A stretch of 64,000 nt of DNA from NCBI RefSeq assembly GCF_012524205.1, contig NZ_JABACI010000004.1, positions 558,001 to 622,000 of the forward strand, given 5' to 3'. Made by a program: the position numbers and the translations under genes. This DNA comes from Microbacterium salsuginis (GTDB taxonomy: Bacteria > Actinomycetota > Actinomycetes > Actinomycetales > Microbacteriaceae). Positions within the stretch are counted from its first letter, which is position 1; the number at the start of each line of letters is the position of its first letter. The notes below the pieces were generated by a model, which was not told where the DNA came from, did no database searches, and was given only the letters and a program-made list of their open reading frames with translations. This document shows, piece by piece, positions 1 through 8,534 of the stretch.

Positions 1-1674
1 ACGAGCAACATCGAGATCGCACAGCGGGCCGAACTCTGGCCAATCACGCGGATCGCCGAAGGGCTCGGCATCCCCGAGGAAGCGCTCGAGCCGTACGGGC
101 GCCACAAGGCCAAGGTCGCGCTCTCGCACCTGGCCGCGTTGCGCGATCGGCCGCGGGGCAGGCTCGTGCTCATGACGGCGATCTCGCCCACGCCCGCGGG
201 CGAGGGCAAGACGACCACGACGGTCGGGCTCGGCGACGCGCTCAACCGCATCGGCGAGCGCGCCATGATCTGCCTGCGCGAGCCCGCGCTCGGCCCGGTG
301 TTCGGCATGAAGGGCGGCGCCGCCGGCGGCGGCTACGCGCAGGTCGTGCCGATGGAAGACATCAACCTGCACTTCACCGGGGACTTCGCGGCGATCGCGG
401 TGGCGACCAACCTGCTGGCCGCGCTCATCGACAACCACATCCACCACGGCAACGCGCTGGACATCGACGTGCGGCGGGTGACGTGGCGGCGTGTGCTCGA
501 CGTCAACGACCGGGCACTGCGCGACACCGTGATCGGCCTCGGCGGGCCGGGCAACGGCTACCCGCGCGAGAGCGGCTTCGACATCGTGGTCGCCAGCGAG
601 GTCATGGCGATCTTCTGCCTCGCCTCGAGCCTCGAAGACCTCAAGAACCGTCTCGGCGAGATCGTCGTCGCCTACACGCGCGACCGAGCCCCGGTGCGGG
701 CGCGCGATCTGCACGCGCACGGCGCGATGGCCGCGATCCTGCGCGACGCGCTCGCGCCCAACCTCGTCCAGACTCTCGAGCACACGCCGGCGTTCGTGCA
801 CGGCGGCCCCTTCGCCAACATCGCGCACGGCTGCAATTCGTTCATCGCGACCGACTCGGCGCTGCGGCTGGCCGACTACGTCGTGACGGAAGCGGGGTTC
901 GGTGCGGACCTCGGCGCCGAGAAGTTCGTCGACATCCTGTGCCGCTCGACCGGCCTGCGTCCCGACGCCGCGGTCATCGTGGCGACCGTGCGCGCGGTGA
1001 AGTATCACGGCGGCGTCGAGGTCGCCGACCTCGCGAGCGAAGACGTCGCGGCCGTGACCCGCGGCATCGTCAACCTCGAGCGGCACCTCACGACCGTGCG
1101 CGAGACGTGGGGCATCCCCGCCGTGGTCGCGATCAATCATCGAGCGGAAGACACGGATGCCGAGATCGCGGCCCTCGTCGGAGCGGTCGAGGCCGCAGGG
1201 GCCCGCGCGGTGGTGGCCAAGCACTTCGCGGACGGCGGTGCCGGTGCCGAAGACCTCGCCCGTGAGGTCGTTCGGCTGTGCGCCGAGCCGGTCGAGCGCG
1301 GGCTGCGGTTCACGTACCCCGACGAAGCCGGCCTCTGGCAGAAGATGAGCGCGATCGCGACGCGTGTCTACGGGGCATCCGGAATCACCGCCTCGACGGC
1401 GGTGCGCGCGCAGATCCGCCGCCTGCAGGAGGACGGGTACGGCGGCTATCCGGTCTGCGTCGCGAAGACGCAGTATTCGTTCTCGACCGACGCGAAGCTG
1501 CGCGGGGCGCCCACCGGGCACTCCGTCGACATCCGCGAGGTGCGCCTGGCAGCGGGGGCACGCTTCATCGTGATGGTCTGCGGCGACATCATGACGATGC
1601 CGGGACTGCCCGCGATCCCCGCGGCGAACACGATCGACGTCACCGAGGACGGGCGGATCGTCGGGCTGTTCTGA
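1..1674 (+). CDS. fhs: Formate-tetrahydrofolate ligase, 5' end outside window
   Basis: Joins formate to tetrahydrofolate at the cost of ATP, giving 10-formyl-THF for cytosolic one-carbon metabolism. The reading frame is open from base 1 ([15 protein letters not shown]...), which matches the extreme N-terminus of the family, so only a few codons are missing. The family ATP-binding motif [10 protein letters not shown] lies at visible residues 63-72 and the signature [13 protein letters not shown] at about 103-115. The C-terminus [13 protein letters not shown] is the usual ending. 557 residues are visible, close to the normal length of about 560, with no frameshift. The stop is followed 10 bases later by a large perfect hairpin. 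Identification is secure; the true start cannot be seen. Confidence 0.96.
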   Translation, partial: TSNIEIAQRAELWPITRIAEGLGIPEEALEPYGRHKAKVALSHLAALRDRPRGRLVLMTAISPTPAGEGKTTTTVGLGDALNRIGERAMICLREPALGPVFGMKGGAAGGGYAQVVPMEDINLHFTGDFAAIAVATNLLAALIDNHIHHGNALDIDVRRVTWRRVLDVNDRALRDTVIGLGGPGNGYPRESGFDIVVASEVMAIFCLASSLEDLKNRLGEIVVAYTRDRAPVRARDLHAHGAMAAILRDALAPNLVQTLEHTPAFVHGGPFANIAHGCNSFIATDSALRLADYVVTEAGFGADLGAEKFVDILCRSTGLRPDAAVIVATVRAVKYHGGVEVADLASEDVAAVTRGIVNLERHLTTVRETWGIPAVVAINHRAEDTDAEIAALVGAVEAAGARAVVAKHFADGGAGAEDLAREVVRLCAEPVERGLRFTYPDEAGLWQKMSAIATRVYGASGITASTAVRAQIRRLQEDGYGGYPVCVAKTQYSFSTDAKLRGAPTGHSVDIREVRLAAGARFIVMVCGDIMTMPGLPAIPAANTIDVTEDGRIVGLF

Positions 1675-1684
1675 GCCCACCGCG

Positions 1685-1745
1685 TTTCGAATCGCGCACT
1701 TTGCACGTCAGGGTCGGCGCGGACTGCAAAGTGCGCGATTCGAAA
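1685..1745. terminator. Perfect 21-bp inverted repeat after fhs
   Basis: Arms 1685-1705 and 1725-1745 (left arm begins TTTCGAATCGCGC) are perfectly complementary over 21 bp around a 19-base loop. It starts 10 bases after the fhs stop. It has no U-tract, as in many actinobacterial terminators. The length and perfection are unusual for a plain terminator; it may be a mobile palindromic element used as one. Confidence 0.7.
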
Positions 1746-1905
1746 GTGCTCCGAGGATCCGACGGAGAGGCGCGGATCCGCGTCATTCAGGCGTTCGGGT
1801 TACGGTGGAACGTCGGATTCGTCTCAAGCGCCATCTGCTCGCGCCCCGTCGGCGCCCTCGCTGCGACGACATCCGCCCCCATCGACATTCAGCCAAGGAG
1901 CCCGT

Positions 1906-3339
1906 GTGAGCGAACACGTCCCCATCCCCGATCGACCGCGCATATCGGTCGTGACCAACGACGACGGCACCGGTTCGGTCACCGTCGACGGCAGCATGCG
2001 CACCGTGAAAGCGCGTGACGCGGCCGGCGCCCGGGAGGCGGTACTCGCGCTGGTGGTCGAGGTGGCTCAGCAGCACGGACGCCCCGTGCGGGTCGCGGCC
2101 AGTGGCAGCGACGGCGTCAGTGCGCTGCTCGTCGCGCCGGACGGATCGGTCGAGGAGGGCGTCGAGGCGGATGACCTCGGCGTCACCGCGCCCCCGCCGG
2201 CCGCACCGCCGGTGACCACGCCGCCGGTGACCACGCCGCCCGCGACGGCGGCACCCGCCACGACGACGTCGATCCCGGTGATGCCGACGACCGCTGTGCC
2301 CACCGCAGCGCCGACCGCAGCGCCGACGGCCGCGGTACCGAGCGAACCCGCGACCGCGCCACCGGCGCCCGCCGCGGCATCCGATGAGTCGTCTTTCACC
2401 CGGCGGGACGCGCGGCTGCTGACCGCGCGCGATTTCGCCGAGTCGGCCCAGACGCCGACGCGCATCCTTGCCACCGAGGGCGTGCGCGGCGGATTCAACA
2501 AGATCGGCTTCCGGCTGGCGCCGGGAAAGAAGGAGCAGGCCAAGCGTGATCGCCGCGAGACCATCCAGCGCGCGTTCACCGGTCGCAAGACCATCGCCGT
2601 GATCGGAGAGAAGGGCGGCGTCGGCAAGACGACGACCACGTACCTGCTCGGTGCGACGCTCGGTCGCGTGCGCGGCGGCAGCGTCCTCGCGTGGGACAAC
2701 AACGAGTACAAGGGCACGCTCGGCATCCGTTCCATGCCCGCGCCCTCGCACGACCGCACCGCGATCGACCTGCTGCGTCACGTGCACGACGGCCCCGGCC
2801 AGCTCAGCTCGGCGGACCTCATCGACTTCGTGCGCGGCCAGCGCGACAACAAGTTCGACGTGCTCGCCTCGCAGAACCTCGACGGCGACAGCGATGTGAT
2901 CGACGAAGAGGCCTTCGGGCTTCTGCACGACACGCTGAGTGCCTCGTACCGCGTGATCATCGTCGACACCGGCAACAACTCCAAGGCGGGCACGTGGCAG
3001 TCGGCGGTCGCCGCGGCCGACGTGCTCGTGCTCACGACGATCGTGAAGGAAGACAGCGCCCGCACGCTGGCATCGATGGCCGACACGCTGGTCGCCCACG
3101 GCCACGAAGCCAAGCTGCGCAACGCCGTCACCGTCATGAGCCACCCCTCGCCCACGAGCCACCCGGACCTCGAGCAGCGACTGACACGCCACATGGGCGA
3201 GCTGACGCGGCAGGTCGTCGCGGTGCCGTTCGACGTCTCGCTGGACCGCGGCGACGTGATCGACTACGACGCCCTGACCGACGCGAGCCGCGAGGCCTGG
3301 ATGGAGGTCACCGCGGCCGTCGCCGCGGGCCTGCGCTAG
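1906..3339 (+). CDS. MinD/ParA-like ATPase with Pro/Thr-rich N-terminal region
   Basis: 477-residue P-loop ATPase of the SIMIBI/MinD class. The GTG start is set by AAGGAG five bases upstream. Residues 1-85 form a small folded region of unknown type, about 90-155 are a low-complexity Pro/Thr/Ala linker (PPVTTPPVTTPP), and about 225-477 are the ATPase. The deviant Walker A motif EKGGVGKTTTT is near residues 235-245, and VIIVDTGNNSKAG is the Walker B/switch region. The layout resembles MinD-like ATPases associated with type VII secretion (EspI-like), but no secretion gene lies nearby, so that role is only a possibility. A terminator hairpin follows directly. It appears monocistronic. Confidence 0.8.
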   Translation: MSEHVPIPDRPRISVVTNDDGTGSVTVDGSMRTVKARDAAGAREAVLALVVEVAQQHGRPVRVAASGSDGVSALLVAPDGSVEEGVEADDLGVTAPPPAAPPVTTPPVTTPPATAAPATTTSIPVMPTTAVPTAAPTAAPTAAVPSEPATAPPAPAAASDESSFTRRDARLLTARDFAESAQTPTRILATEGVRGGFNKIGFRLAPGKKEQAKRDRRETIQRAFTGRKTIAVIGEKGGVGKTTTTYLLGATLGRVRGGSVLAWDNNEYKGTLGIRSMPAPSHDRTAIDLLRHVHDGPGQLSSADLIDFVRGQRDNKFDVLASQNLDGDSDVIDEEAFGLLHDTLSASYRVIIVDTGNNSKAGTWQSAVAAADVLVLTTIVKEDSARTLASMADTLVAHGHEAKLRNAVTVMSHPSPTSHPDLEQRLTRHMGELTRQVVAVPFDVSLDRGDVIDYDALTDASREAWMEVTAAVAAGLR

Positions 3340-3348
3340 TTCGACCGG

Positions 3349-3400
3349 GGGCGACGGCGCTGTCGGGTCCGTACAACGAGCCCGTCGGACGCCGTCGCCC
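3349..3400. terminator. Hairpin terminator after the MinD-like gene
   Basis: GGGCGACGGCG (3349-3359) pairs perfectly with CGCCGTCGCCC (3390-3400), 10 bases after the stop, and is followed by a short T run (CTTTG). 11-bp stem. Confidence 0.7.
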
Positions 3401-3439
3401 GGCTTTGTGCACACTCGCCAATCGGCTTGCCCGTGCGTT

Positions 3440-3465
3440 GTAGGAAGTCCTACCGTCACAGTGAC
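3440..3465. promoter_or_regulatory. Two adjacent palindromes in the acyl-CoA oxidase promoter
   Basis: GTAGGAAGTCCTAC (3440-3453) is a 6-2-6 inverted repeat and GTCACAGTGAC (3455-3465) a 5-1-5 repeat. A possible -10 box TACCGT (3451-3456) overlaps both, with a weak TTGCCC at 3427 as -35. This arrangement suits a dimeric repressor, for example a TetR-type regulator of fatty acid genes. The regulator is not in the window; this is inference. Confidence 0.4.
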
Positions 3466-3495
3466 TCTTCCTCTCGCGACCCGAAGGTGATGCAC

Positions 3496-5616
3496 ATGGC
3501 TGACGCCGCCGTCCGCACCAAGAAGCCCGCTGTCCACAAGCGCACGCCCGCCGGCGGCGCCCCGACCGCCGCGCACACCGCGGAGGAGGCATCCGAGCCC
3601 CGCATCGATGTCGCCGCCGTCACGAACCTGCTGCTCGGCACGTGGGGCGAGACCCGCCGCACCGCGCGCGAGACGATCAAGGACCCCGCGTTCTGGCGGA
3701 TCGACGGGCAGCCCATGCCCGATCATCGCGAGCGGGTGCTGACGCAGCTGCACCTGCTGGTGGAGCACGGCGGCTCGCGCCGCGCGTTCCCCGAGGAGTA
3801 CGGCGGCCAGAACGACAACGGCGCGAACCTCGCCGGCTTCGAAGAGCTCGTGCTCGCCGACCCCAGCCTGCAGATCAAGTCGGGCGTGCAGTGGGGCCTC
3901 TTCGGCTCGGCGATCTTCCAGCTCGGCACCAAGACCCACCACGAGAAGTGGCTACCGGGTGTCATCGACATGAGCCTTCCCGGTGCGTTCGCGATGACCG
4001 AGACGGGGCACGGGTCGGATGTCGCGGCCATCGGCACGACGGCGACCTACGACCCCGACACCGAAGAGTTCGTGATCCACACGCCGTTCCGCGGTGCGTG
4101 GAAGGACTACCTCGGCAACGCGGCGCTGCACGGCAAGGCGGCGACGGTGTTCGCGCAGCTGATCACGGGCGGCGTCAACTACGGCGTGCACTGCTTCTTC
4201 GTGCCGCTGCGCGATGAGAACGGCGACTTCCTGCCCGGCATCGGCGGCGAGGACGACGGCGTCAAGGGCGGCCTCAACGGCATCGACAACGGGCGCCTGC
4301 ACTTCGACCACGTCCGCGTGCCCCGTGAGAACCTGCTCAACCGCTACGGCGACGTCGCCCCCGACGGCAGCTACAGCTCCGAGATCCCCAGCCCCGGCCG
4401 CCGCTTCTTCACGATGCTCGGCGCCCTGGTGCAGGGGCGGGTGTCGCTCGACGGCGCCGCCACGACCGGCACCGCGCTCGCGCTGTACATCGCTCTGACC
4501 TACGCCAATCAGCGCCGTCAGTTCGACTCGGGTGCCGGAAGCGAAGAGGTCGTGCTGCTGGACTACGGCAAGCACCAGCGGCGTCTGCTGCCCCTGCTGG
4601 CCCAGAACTACGCGCAGTTCTTCAGCCACGACGAGCTGCTGCGCAAGTTCGACGGCGTCTTCTCGGGACGCACCGACACCGCCGAGGAGCGCGAAGACCT
4701 CGAGACGCTCGCCGCGGCCCTCAAGCCGCTGTCGACGTGGAACGCGCTGGCCACGATCCAGGAGGCTCGCGAGGCCTGCGGCGGCGCCGGCTTCCTCGCC
4801 GAGAACCGCATGGTCGGCCTGCACCAGGACCTCGACGTCTACGTCACGTTCGAAGGCGACAACAACGTGCTGCTGCAGCTGGTCGGCAAGCGGCTGCTGG
4901 CCGACTACGCCAAGCAGTTCAAGGGGAAGGATGCCGCGGCCCTGGCGCGCTTCGCCGTCACGCAGACCGCGGGCAAGCTGTTCCACGGTGCGGGCCTGCG
5001 CCAGCTCGGGCAGGCGGTGGCCGACTTCGGCTCGACGGCCCGTTCGGTAGAGCTCGGACTGCGCGAGGACCAGCAGCACGAGCTGCTCGCCGGCCGCGTG
5101 CAGCAGATGGTCGCCGACGTCGCGGGCGCCCTTCGCCCGGCATCCTCGCTCTCGCCGGCCGAGGCCGCCGCGCTGTTCAACAGCCACCAGGCGGAGCTCA
5201 TCGAGGCCGCCCGTGCCCACGGCGAGCTGCTGCAGTGGGAGGCGTTCACCGACGGCGTGAACCGCGTCTCGGACGAGGGAACGAAGCGCGTGCTGACCTG
5301 GCTGCGCGATCTGTTCGGCATGCAGCTGATCGAGAAGCACCTCGCGTGGTACCTCGTCAACGGCCGGCTGTCGACCCAGCGTGCGGCATCCGTCTCGCGC
5401 TACATCGACCGCCTGGCGACGCGGCTGCGCCCGCACGCGCAGGATCTCGTGGACGCGTACGGCTTCGAGCCGGAGCACGTGCGTGCGCCGATCGCGTCGG
5501 GTGCCGAGCGCGAACGCCAGGACGAGGCCCGCGAGTACTACCGCGCGCTCGCGGCCTCGGGTGAGGCGCCGGTGTCGGAGAAGTCGCTCAAGAAGAAGGA
5601 CCGCGCGAGCCGATAG
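3496..5616 (+). CDS. Acyl-CoA oxidase/dehydrogenase family flavoprotein
   Basis: 706-residue FAD enzyme that should introduce the trans-2 double bond into acyl-CoA, the first step of beta-oxidation. The size and the motif FEGDNNVLLQLVGK, whose Glu sits in the catalytic position of acyl-CoA oxidases, favour the oxidase branch over the ~390-residue dehydrogenases. FAMTETGHGSDV is the flavin-binding ACAD signature. The start at 3496 is chosen because GAAGG lies 8 bases upstream; in-frame ATG 3490 and further codons upstream are less likely. The first 45 residues are basic and Ala-rich and look disordered. Two palindromes in the promoter suggest repression by a dimeric regulator. Whether oxygen or an electron-transfer flavoprotein is the acceptor cannot be read from sequence. 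Confidence 0.9.
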   Translation: MADAAVRTKKPAVHKRTPAGGAPTAAHTAEEASEPRIDVAAVTNLLLGTWGETRRTARETIKDPAFWRIDGQPMPDHRERVLTQLHLLVEHGGSRRAFPEEYGGQNDNGANLAGFEELVLADPSLQIKSGVQWGLFGSAIFQLGTKTHHEKWLPGVIDMSLPGAFAMTETGHGSDVAAIGTTATYDPDTEEFVIHTPFRGAWKDYLGNAALHGKAATVFAQLITGGVNYGVHCFFVPLRDENGDFLPGIGGEDDGVKGGLNGIDNGRLHFDHVRVPRENLLNRYGDVAPDGSYSSEIPSPGRRFFTMLGALVQGRVSLDGAATTGTALALYIALTYANQRRQFDSGAGSEEVVLLDYGKHQRRLLPLLAQNYAQFFSHDELLRKFDGVFSGRTDTAEEREDLETLAAALKPLSTWNALATIQEAREACGGAGFLAENRMVGLHQDLDVYVTFEGDNNVLLQLVGKRLLADYAKQFKGKDAAALARFAVTQTAGKLFHGAGLRQLGQAVADFGSTARSVELGLREDQQHELLAGRVQQMVADVAGALRPASSLSPAEAAALFNSHQAELIEAARAHGELLQWEAFTDGVNRVSDEGTKRVLTWLRDLFGMQLIEKHLAWYLVNGRLSTQRAASVSRYIDRLATRLRPHAQDLVDAYGFEPEHVRAPIASGAERERQDEAREYYRALAASGEAPVSEKSLKKKDRASR

Positions 5617-5736
5617 TCACGGAACGGTAACGATGGCCGGAGGCCGTGTCAGGGTCCCGATCTCGCGAGCATTCCGCTGATGAAGGCACCTCGCTGGGCT
5701 CCGCGCCTCGGGCTTCGCGCGGATGGAGGGTTTTCA

Positions 5737-5770
5737 GGAGGGGATCGCGTCGGGAAACGCGCTCCCCTCC
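5737..5770. terminator. Bidirectional terminator between convergent genes
   Basis: Arms 5737-5750 and 5757-5770 form a 14-bp stem with one mismatch and a 6-base loop (left arm GGAGGGGATCGCGT). It lies between the convergent ends of the acyl-CoA oxidase and zinc-ribbon genes. Nothing else was recognised in 5617-5822. Confidence 0.6.
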
Positions 5771-5822
5771 GACATCCTCCCGCTGGGGCGGCGGCTGGGG
5801 CGGCGCCGGTGGCGGCGCGTCG

Positions 5823-6224
5823 TCAGCTGTCCGACCAGCCGCACATGCCGCATTCGCCGGTCGCCGAGACTTCGACGAAGCAGTTCGGGCACGTCGCGCG
5901 CTGACGCTCGGGGATGGTCGGCTTGGCGGGCCGGCGCTCGGCGGCCGCACGCGAGGACCGCGCCGAACGGCCCGGGGCGACGTATGCCGCCACGACGGGT
6001 CGCTGAAGCACCGGACGATGCTCGGCGCAGTAGAAGCGCACATAGCCGTCGTGATTCTTGGGATGACGGTGCTTGTACGCCCACAGTTCGGTGCGCGGAC
6101 GCGGCTCGGAGTCGGTCCCGCACGTGAAGCAGCGCGTCGGCTCGCCGGGGACGATGTCGGCCACCACCACGAGCGTGTCGAACGGGATGGCGTCCCGCCA
6201 GTCCGATGATGCGACGATCTTCAT
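5823..6224 (-). CDS. Small zinc-ribbon protein, function unknown
   Basis: 133 residues. The start is set by AGGAGG six bases before the ATG; longer in-frame versions lack a binding site. Cys/His pairs CFTC, CAEH, CPNC and CGMC suggest two zinc sites: one in the first 75 residues, around a basic-aromatic segment AYKHRHPKNHDGYVRFYC, and a C-terminal ribbon ending CGMCGW. The middle (about 80-105) is Arg/Ala/Ser-rich and probably flexible. No membrane segment or signal. A possible -10 box TACCGT lies at 6272-6267 and a small hairpin (GAGCCC/GGGCTC, 6243-6258) in the leader. A nucleic-acid or protein-binding role is plausible but unproven. Confidence 0.7.
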   Translation of the reverse strand: MKIVASSDWRDAIPFDTLVVVADIVPGEPTRCFTCGTDSEPRPRTELWAYKHRHPKNHDGYVRFYCAEHRPVLQRPVVAAYVAPGRSARSSRAAAERRPAKPTIPERQRATCPNCFVEVSATGECGMCGWSDS

Positions 6225-6431
6225 GGGGAGCCTCCTGCGTGCGAGCCCGAATGGGCTCAACACTCAACGGTAAGCGACGGGGGCGCCCTGCGGGTACCGA
6301 GTCCCGCGTCCGTTCGCCGCTCGTTGCCGGTTCGTTCGTCATCCAGGTACGCGAATCCCGCCCGCGGGCGTACCGAGACGACGAATGAACGGGGTCAGCG
6401 GCGTGCTCGGTGAGCGCCCGGCGCCCGGGCC

Positions 6432-7712
6432 TCAGAACGGCGGTTCCTCAGGCGTGGTGTATCCGGTCGGCGTGCTGACCTCGACGGTGCCGTTCTCACG
6501 CGTGCGGTAGGCGAACGTCGTCTGATGTCGGCGGCCGTGATCGGGGGGACAGAGCGGCCGGAGAAGTCGCAGGTTCGTCTTGCCTCCCTGCGACCACGGC
6601 ACGTCGTGATCGATGTCGGCCTCCATCGCGAGTCTCGTGCAGCCATCGCGGGTGCAGAGGTGGTGCTGGAGGACGATCCAGTCCCGCTGAGCGCCGGTGG
6701 AACGGTAGACGCGGCGATCCATATCGACGACGACGCCACGCACGGGATCGGTGATCAGGCGGCGAAAGGCCTTGGCGTCGAGGAAGAGCTGCTTCGCTAC
6801 CAGCGGCGGGATCGGGCCGTGCCCGACGATCTCGGCGGTCTCGACCGGGACGCTTGGGTTCGGCGCATCGCCGCCTCCGGCGAGGAGCGTCACGGGCACG
6901 GTGACGAACACCTTCGTCTTCACCGCCGTCGGCGTGCCCGCGCCCCGCAGCCACCCCGAGAACAGGTCTGCCCGGATCTGATCGCGCGACCGTGTCTCGG
7001 CGCGGTCCTTCGCGACGTGCTTCGCCGTGGCAGTCAGCCTGCGTTTGATCGCGACGGCGTCCAGCGTCGGCACGAGAGCCGAGACCCACGACATGCCGTC
7101 GCCGGCGTGCTCGACGATCACCCTGCGGTCGCGCAGCGCCATCGCGTGCCGTTCATCCGCCCGGCGCGCGTCGAGCTTCTCGACGAGCCGCGCGAGCCGG
7201 GAGCGGAACCCCGCCGGGGTGCAGGCGACGGCCCAGTCGTCGGCGCGACTGTCGAGCTCGCGGACGGCGGCGGCCGCGGCATCCTTCTCTTCCTTCGTCG
7301 CGTCAGGTGCCGGCAGCAGCCGGTACGCGCCGGCGAGTGTCGAGTCCACGAGCGGGAGAGCGACGTAACCCTCTTCGGCGCGCCGCCACAATTGCGGAAG
7401 CCACCTGCGGGCATCGCGCGTGAGCCGTATGAGGTCGCGGACCGCCTTCTCCCCGAGCTGCAGTCGCAGTGACACGTCGAACACGACCGCACGCTCGGCG
7501 ATCTTGGTCGCCAGCTCGCCGTCGGCCGTGGTGTAGACGTACGGGCGCCGCTCCGCGAAGTCGACCGCCTCTACGATGTTCACCGCGCGACGTGCGAGGC
7601 GCCGGTTGGCGTCCATGTGGTCGCTGACGACGTCGTCGAGCAGGTAGCCGAGGTACTCATCGGCCGGCGGTGACACAGCGAACGTTTCATCGTCCGTCCG
7701 CTCGTCTCCCAT
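6432..7712 (-). CDS. DUF222/HNH endonuclease-domain protein
   Basis: 426 residues. The helical N-terminal three quarters resemble DUF222, and the C-terminus has an HNH nuclease layout: CTRDGC (zinc Cys), DIDHDVPWSQGG (core DxDH) and LRPLCPPDHGRRH. These genes occur in several copies in Microbacteriaceae genomes and behave as semi-mobile; the biological target is unknown. The -10 box TATCCT (7724-7719) ends six bases before the ATG, so the mRNA is probably leaderless. No terminal repeats or partner genes mark a mobile element here. The metal-binding and catalytic positions look intact. Confidence 0.88.
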   Translation of the reverse strand: MGDERTDDETFAVSPPADEYLGYLLDDVVSDHMDANRRLARRAVNIVEAVDFAERRPYVYTTADGELATKIAERAVVFDVSLRLQLGEKAVRDLIRLTRDARRWLPQLWRRAEEGYVALPLVDSTLAGAYRLLPAPDATKEEKDAAAAAVRELDSRADDWAVACTPAGFRSRLARLVEKLDARRADERHAMALRDRRVIVEHAGDGMSWVSALVPTLDAVAIKRRLTATAKHVAKDRAETRSRDQIRADLFSGWLRGAGTPTAVKTKVFVTVPVTLLAGGGDAPNPSVPVETAEIVGHGPIPPLVAKQLFLDAKAFRRLITDPVRGVVVDMDRRVYRSTGAQRDWIVLQHHLCTRDGCTRLAMEADIDHDVPWSQGGKTNLRLLRPLCPPDHGRRHQTTFAYRTRENGTVEVSTPTGYTTPEEPPF

Positions 7713-7718
7713 GCATCT

Positions 7719-7724
7719 AGGATA
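7719..7724 (-). promoter_or_regulatory. -10 box of the leaderless HNH gene
   Basis: TATCCT on the minus strand, six bases from the ATG at 7712. It faces away from the tag promoter. Confidence 0.55.
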
Positions 7725-7809
7725 GAACAGAACTTCGAGAAATGGAAGGCCTCATCGTGAGCGATTCGAACGCGCAGACCTTCGACGAGCTCATGTCGCT
7801 GCCCGGCCG

Positions 7810-7815
7810 TAGGCT
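7810..7815 (+). promoter_or_regulatory. -10 box of leaderless tag
   Basis: TAGGCT, six bases before the GTG start of tag, so transcription should begin at or next to the start codon. Confidence 0.6.
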
Positions 7816-7821
7816 GGCGCG

Positions 7822-8397
7822 GTGAGCGTGCGAACCGGAGCCGATGGAGTCGCGCGCTGCGCGTGGGTGGGCGAGGATCCGGAGTACGCGCGGTACCACG
7901 ACGAGGAGTGGGGCCGGCCGCTCCACGGCGACCGGCCGCTCTTCGAGAAGATGAGCCTGGAGGGGTTCCAGGCCGGCCTGTCGTGGATCACGATCCTGCG
8001 CAAGCGGCCGCGGTTCCGCGAGGTGTTCGCGGGCTTCGACCCCGAGATCGTTGCTCGGTTCGGCGAGGCCGACGTCGAGCGGCTGATGACGGATGCCGGC
8101 ATCATCCGCAATCGTGCGAAGATCCTCGCCACGATCTCCAACGCCCGCCTCGTGCTCGAACTCGAGCCGGGCGAGCTGGACGCGTTCATGTGGTCGTTCG
8201 CCCCCGACCCGGCTGGACGACCCCGGCCGAAGACCTTCGCCGAGGTCCCCGCCACCACGCCCGAGTCGGATGCGATGAGCAAGGCGCTTCGCAAGCGCGG
8301 CTTCCGGTTCGTGGGCTCGACCACGATGTACGCCCTGATGCAGTCGGCCGGCATGGTCGACGACCACGTCGAGGGATGCTGGCGCGCCGAGGGGTGA
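7822..8397 (+). CDS. tag: DNA-3-methyladenine glycosylase I
   Basis: 191-residue cytosolic repair enzyme that removes 3-methyladenine from alkylated DNA. Typical Tag motifs are present: CAWVGEDPEYARYHDEEWGRP at the N-terminus (with its zinc-type Cys), FEKMSLEGFQAGLSWITILRKR, and SKALRKRGFRFVGSTTMYALMQSAGMVDDH near the C-terminus. Length is normal. The GTG start follows a -10 box directly (leaderless). Monocistronic; the divergent neighbour is the HNH gene. Confidence 0.96.
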   Translation: MSVRTGADGVARCAWVGEDPEYARYHDEEWGRPLHGDRPLFEKMSLEGFQAGLSWITILRKRPRFREVFAGFDPEIVARFGEADVERLMTDAGIIRNRAKILATISNARLVLELEPGELDAFMWSFAPDPAGRPRPKTFAEVPATTPESDAMSKALRKRGFRFVGSTTMYALMQSAGMVDDHVEGCWRAEG

Positions 8398-8534
8398 CCG
8401 GCCCCGGCCCGCCGTTCCCTCCCGTGCCACCGTCGTCCTTGCGATCCCTCTCCGGCCGCATCCGGACGACCGCCGGAGTCCATGCCGAGGAATGAAAACC
8501 GGGTTCCGGCGGTTCCATGAGCCGGAGGAACCAC

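Noticed and set aside
6432..7712. HNH/DUF222 gene as part of a prophage or IS
   Set aside because: No integrase, phage genes, terminal inverted repeats or target duplication in the flanks; such genes are ordinary in this family.
7742..7825. 27-codon reading frame overlapping the tag start by GTGA, possible leader peptide
   Set aside because: The tag -10 box lies inside it and predicts a leaderless mRNA, so the small frame would not be transcribed with tag.
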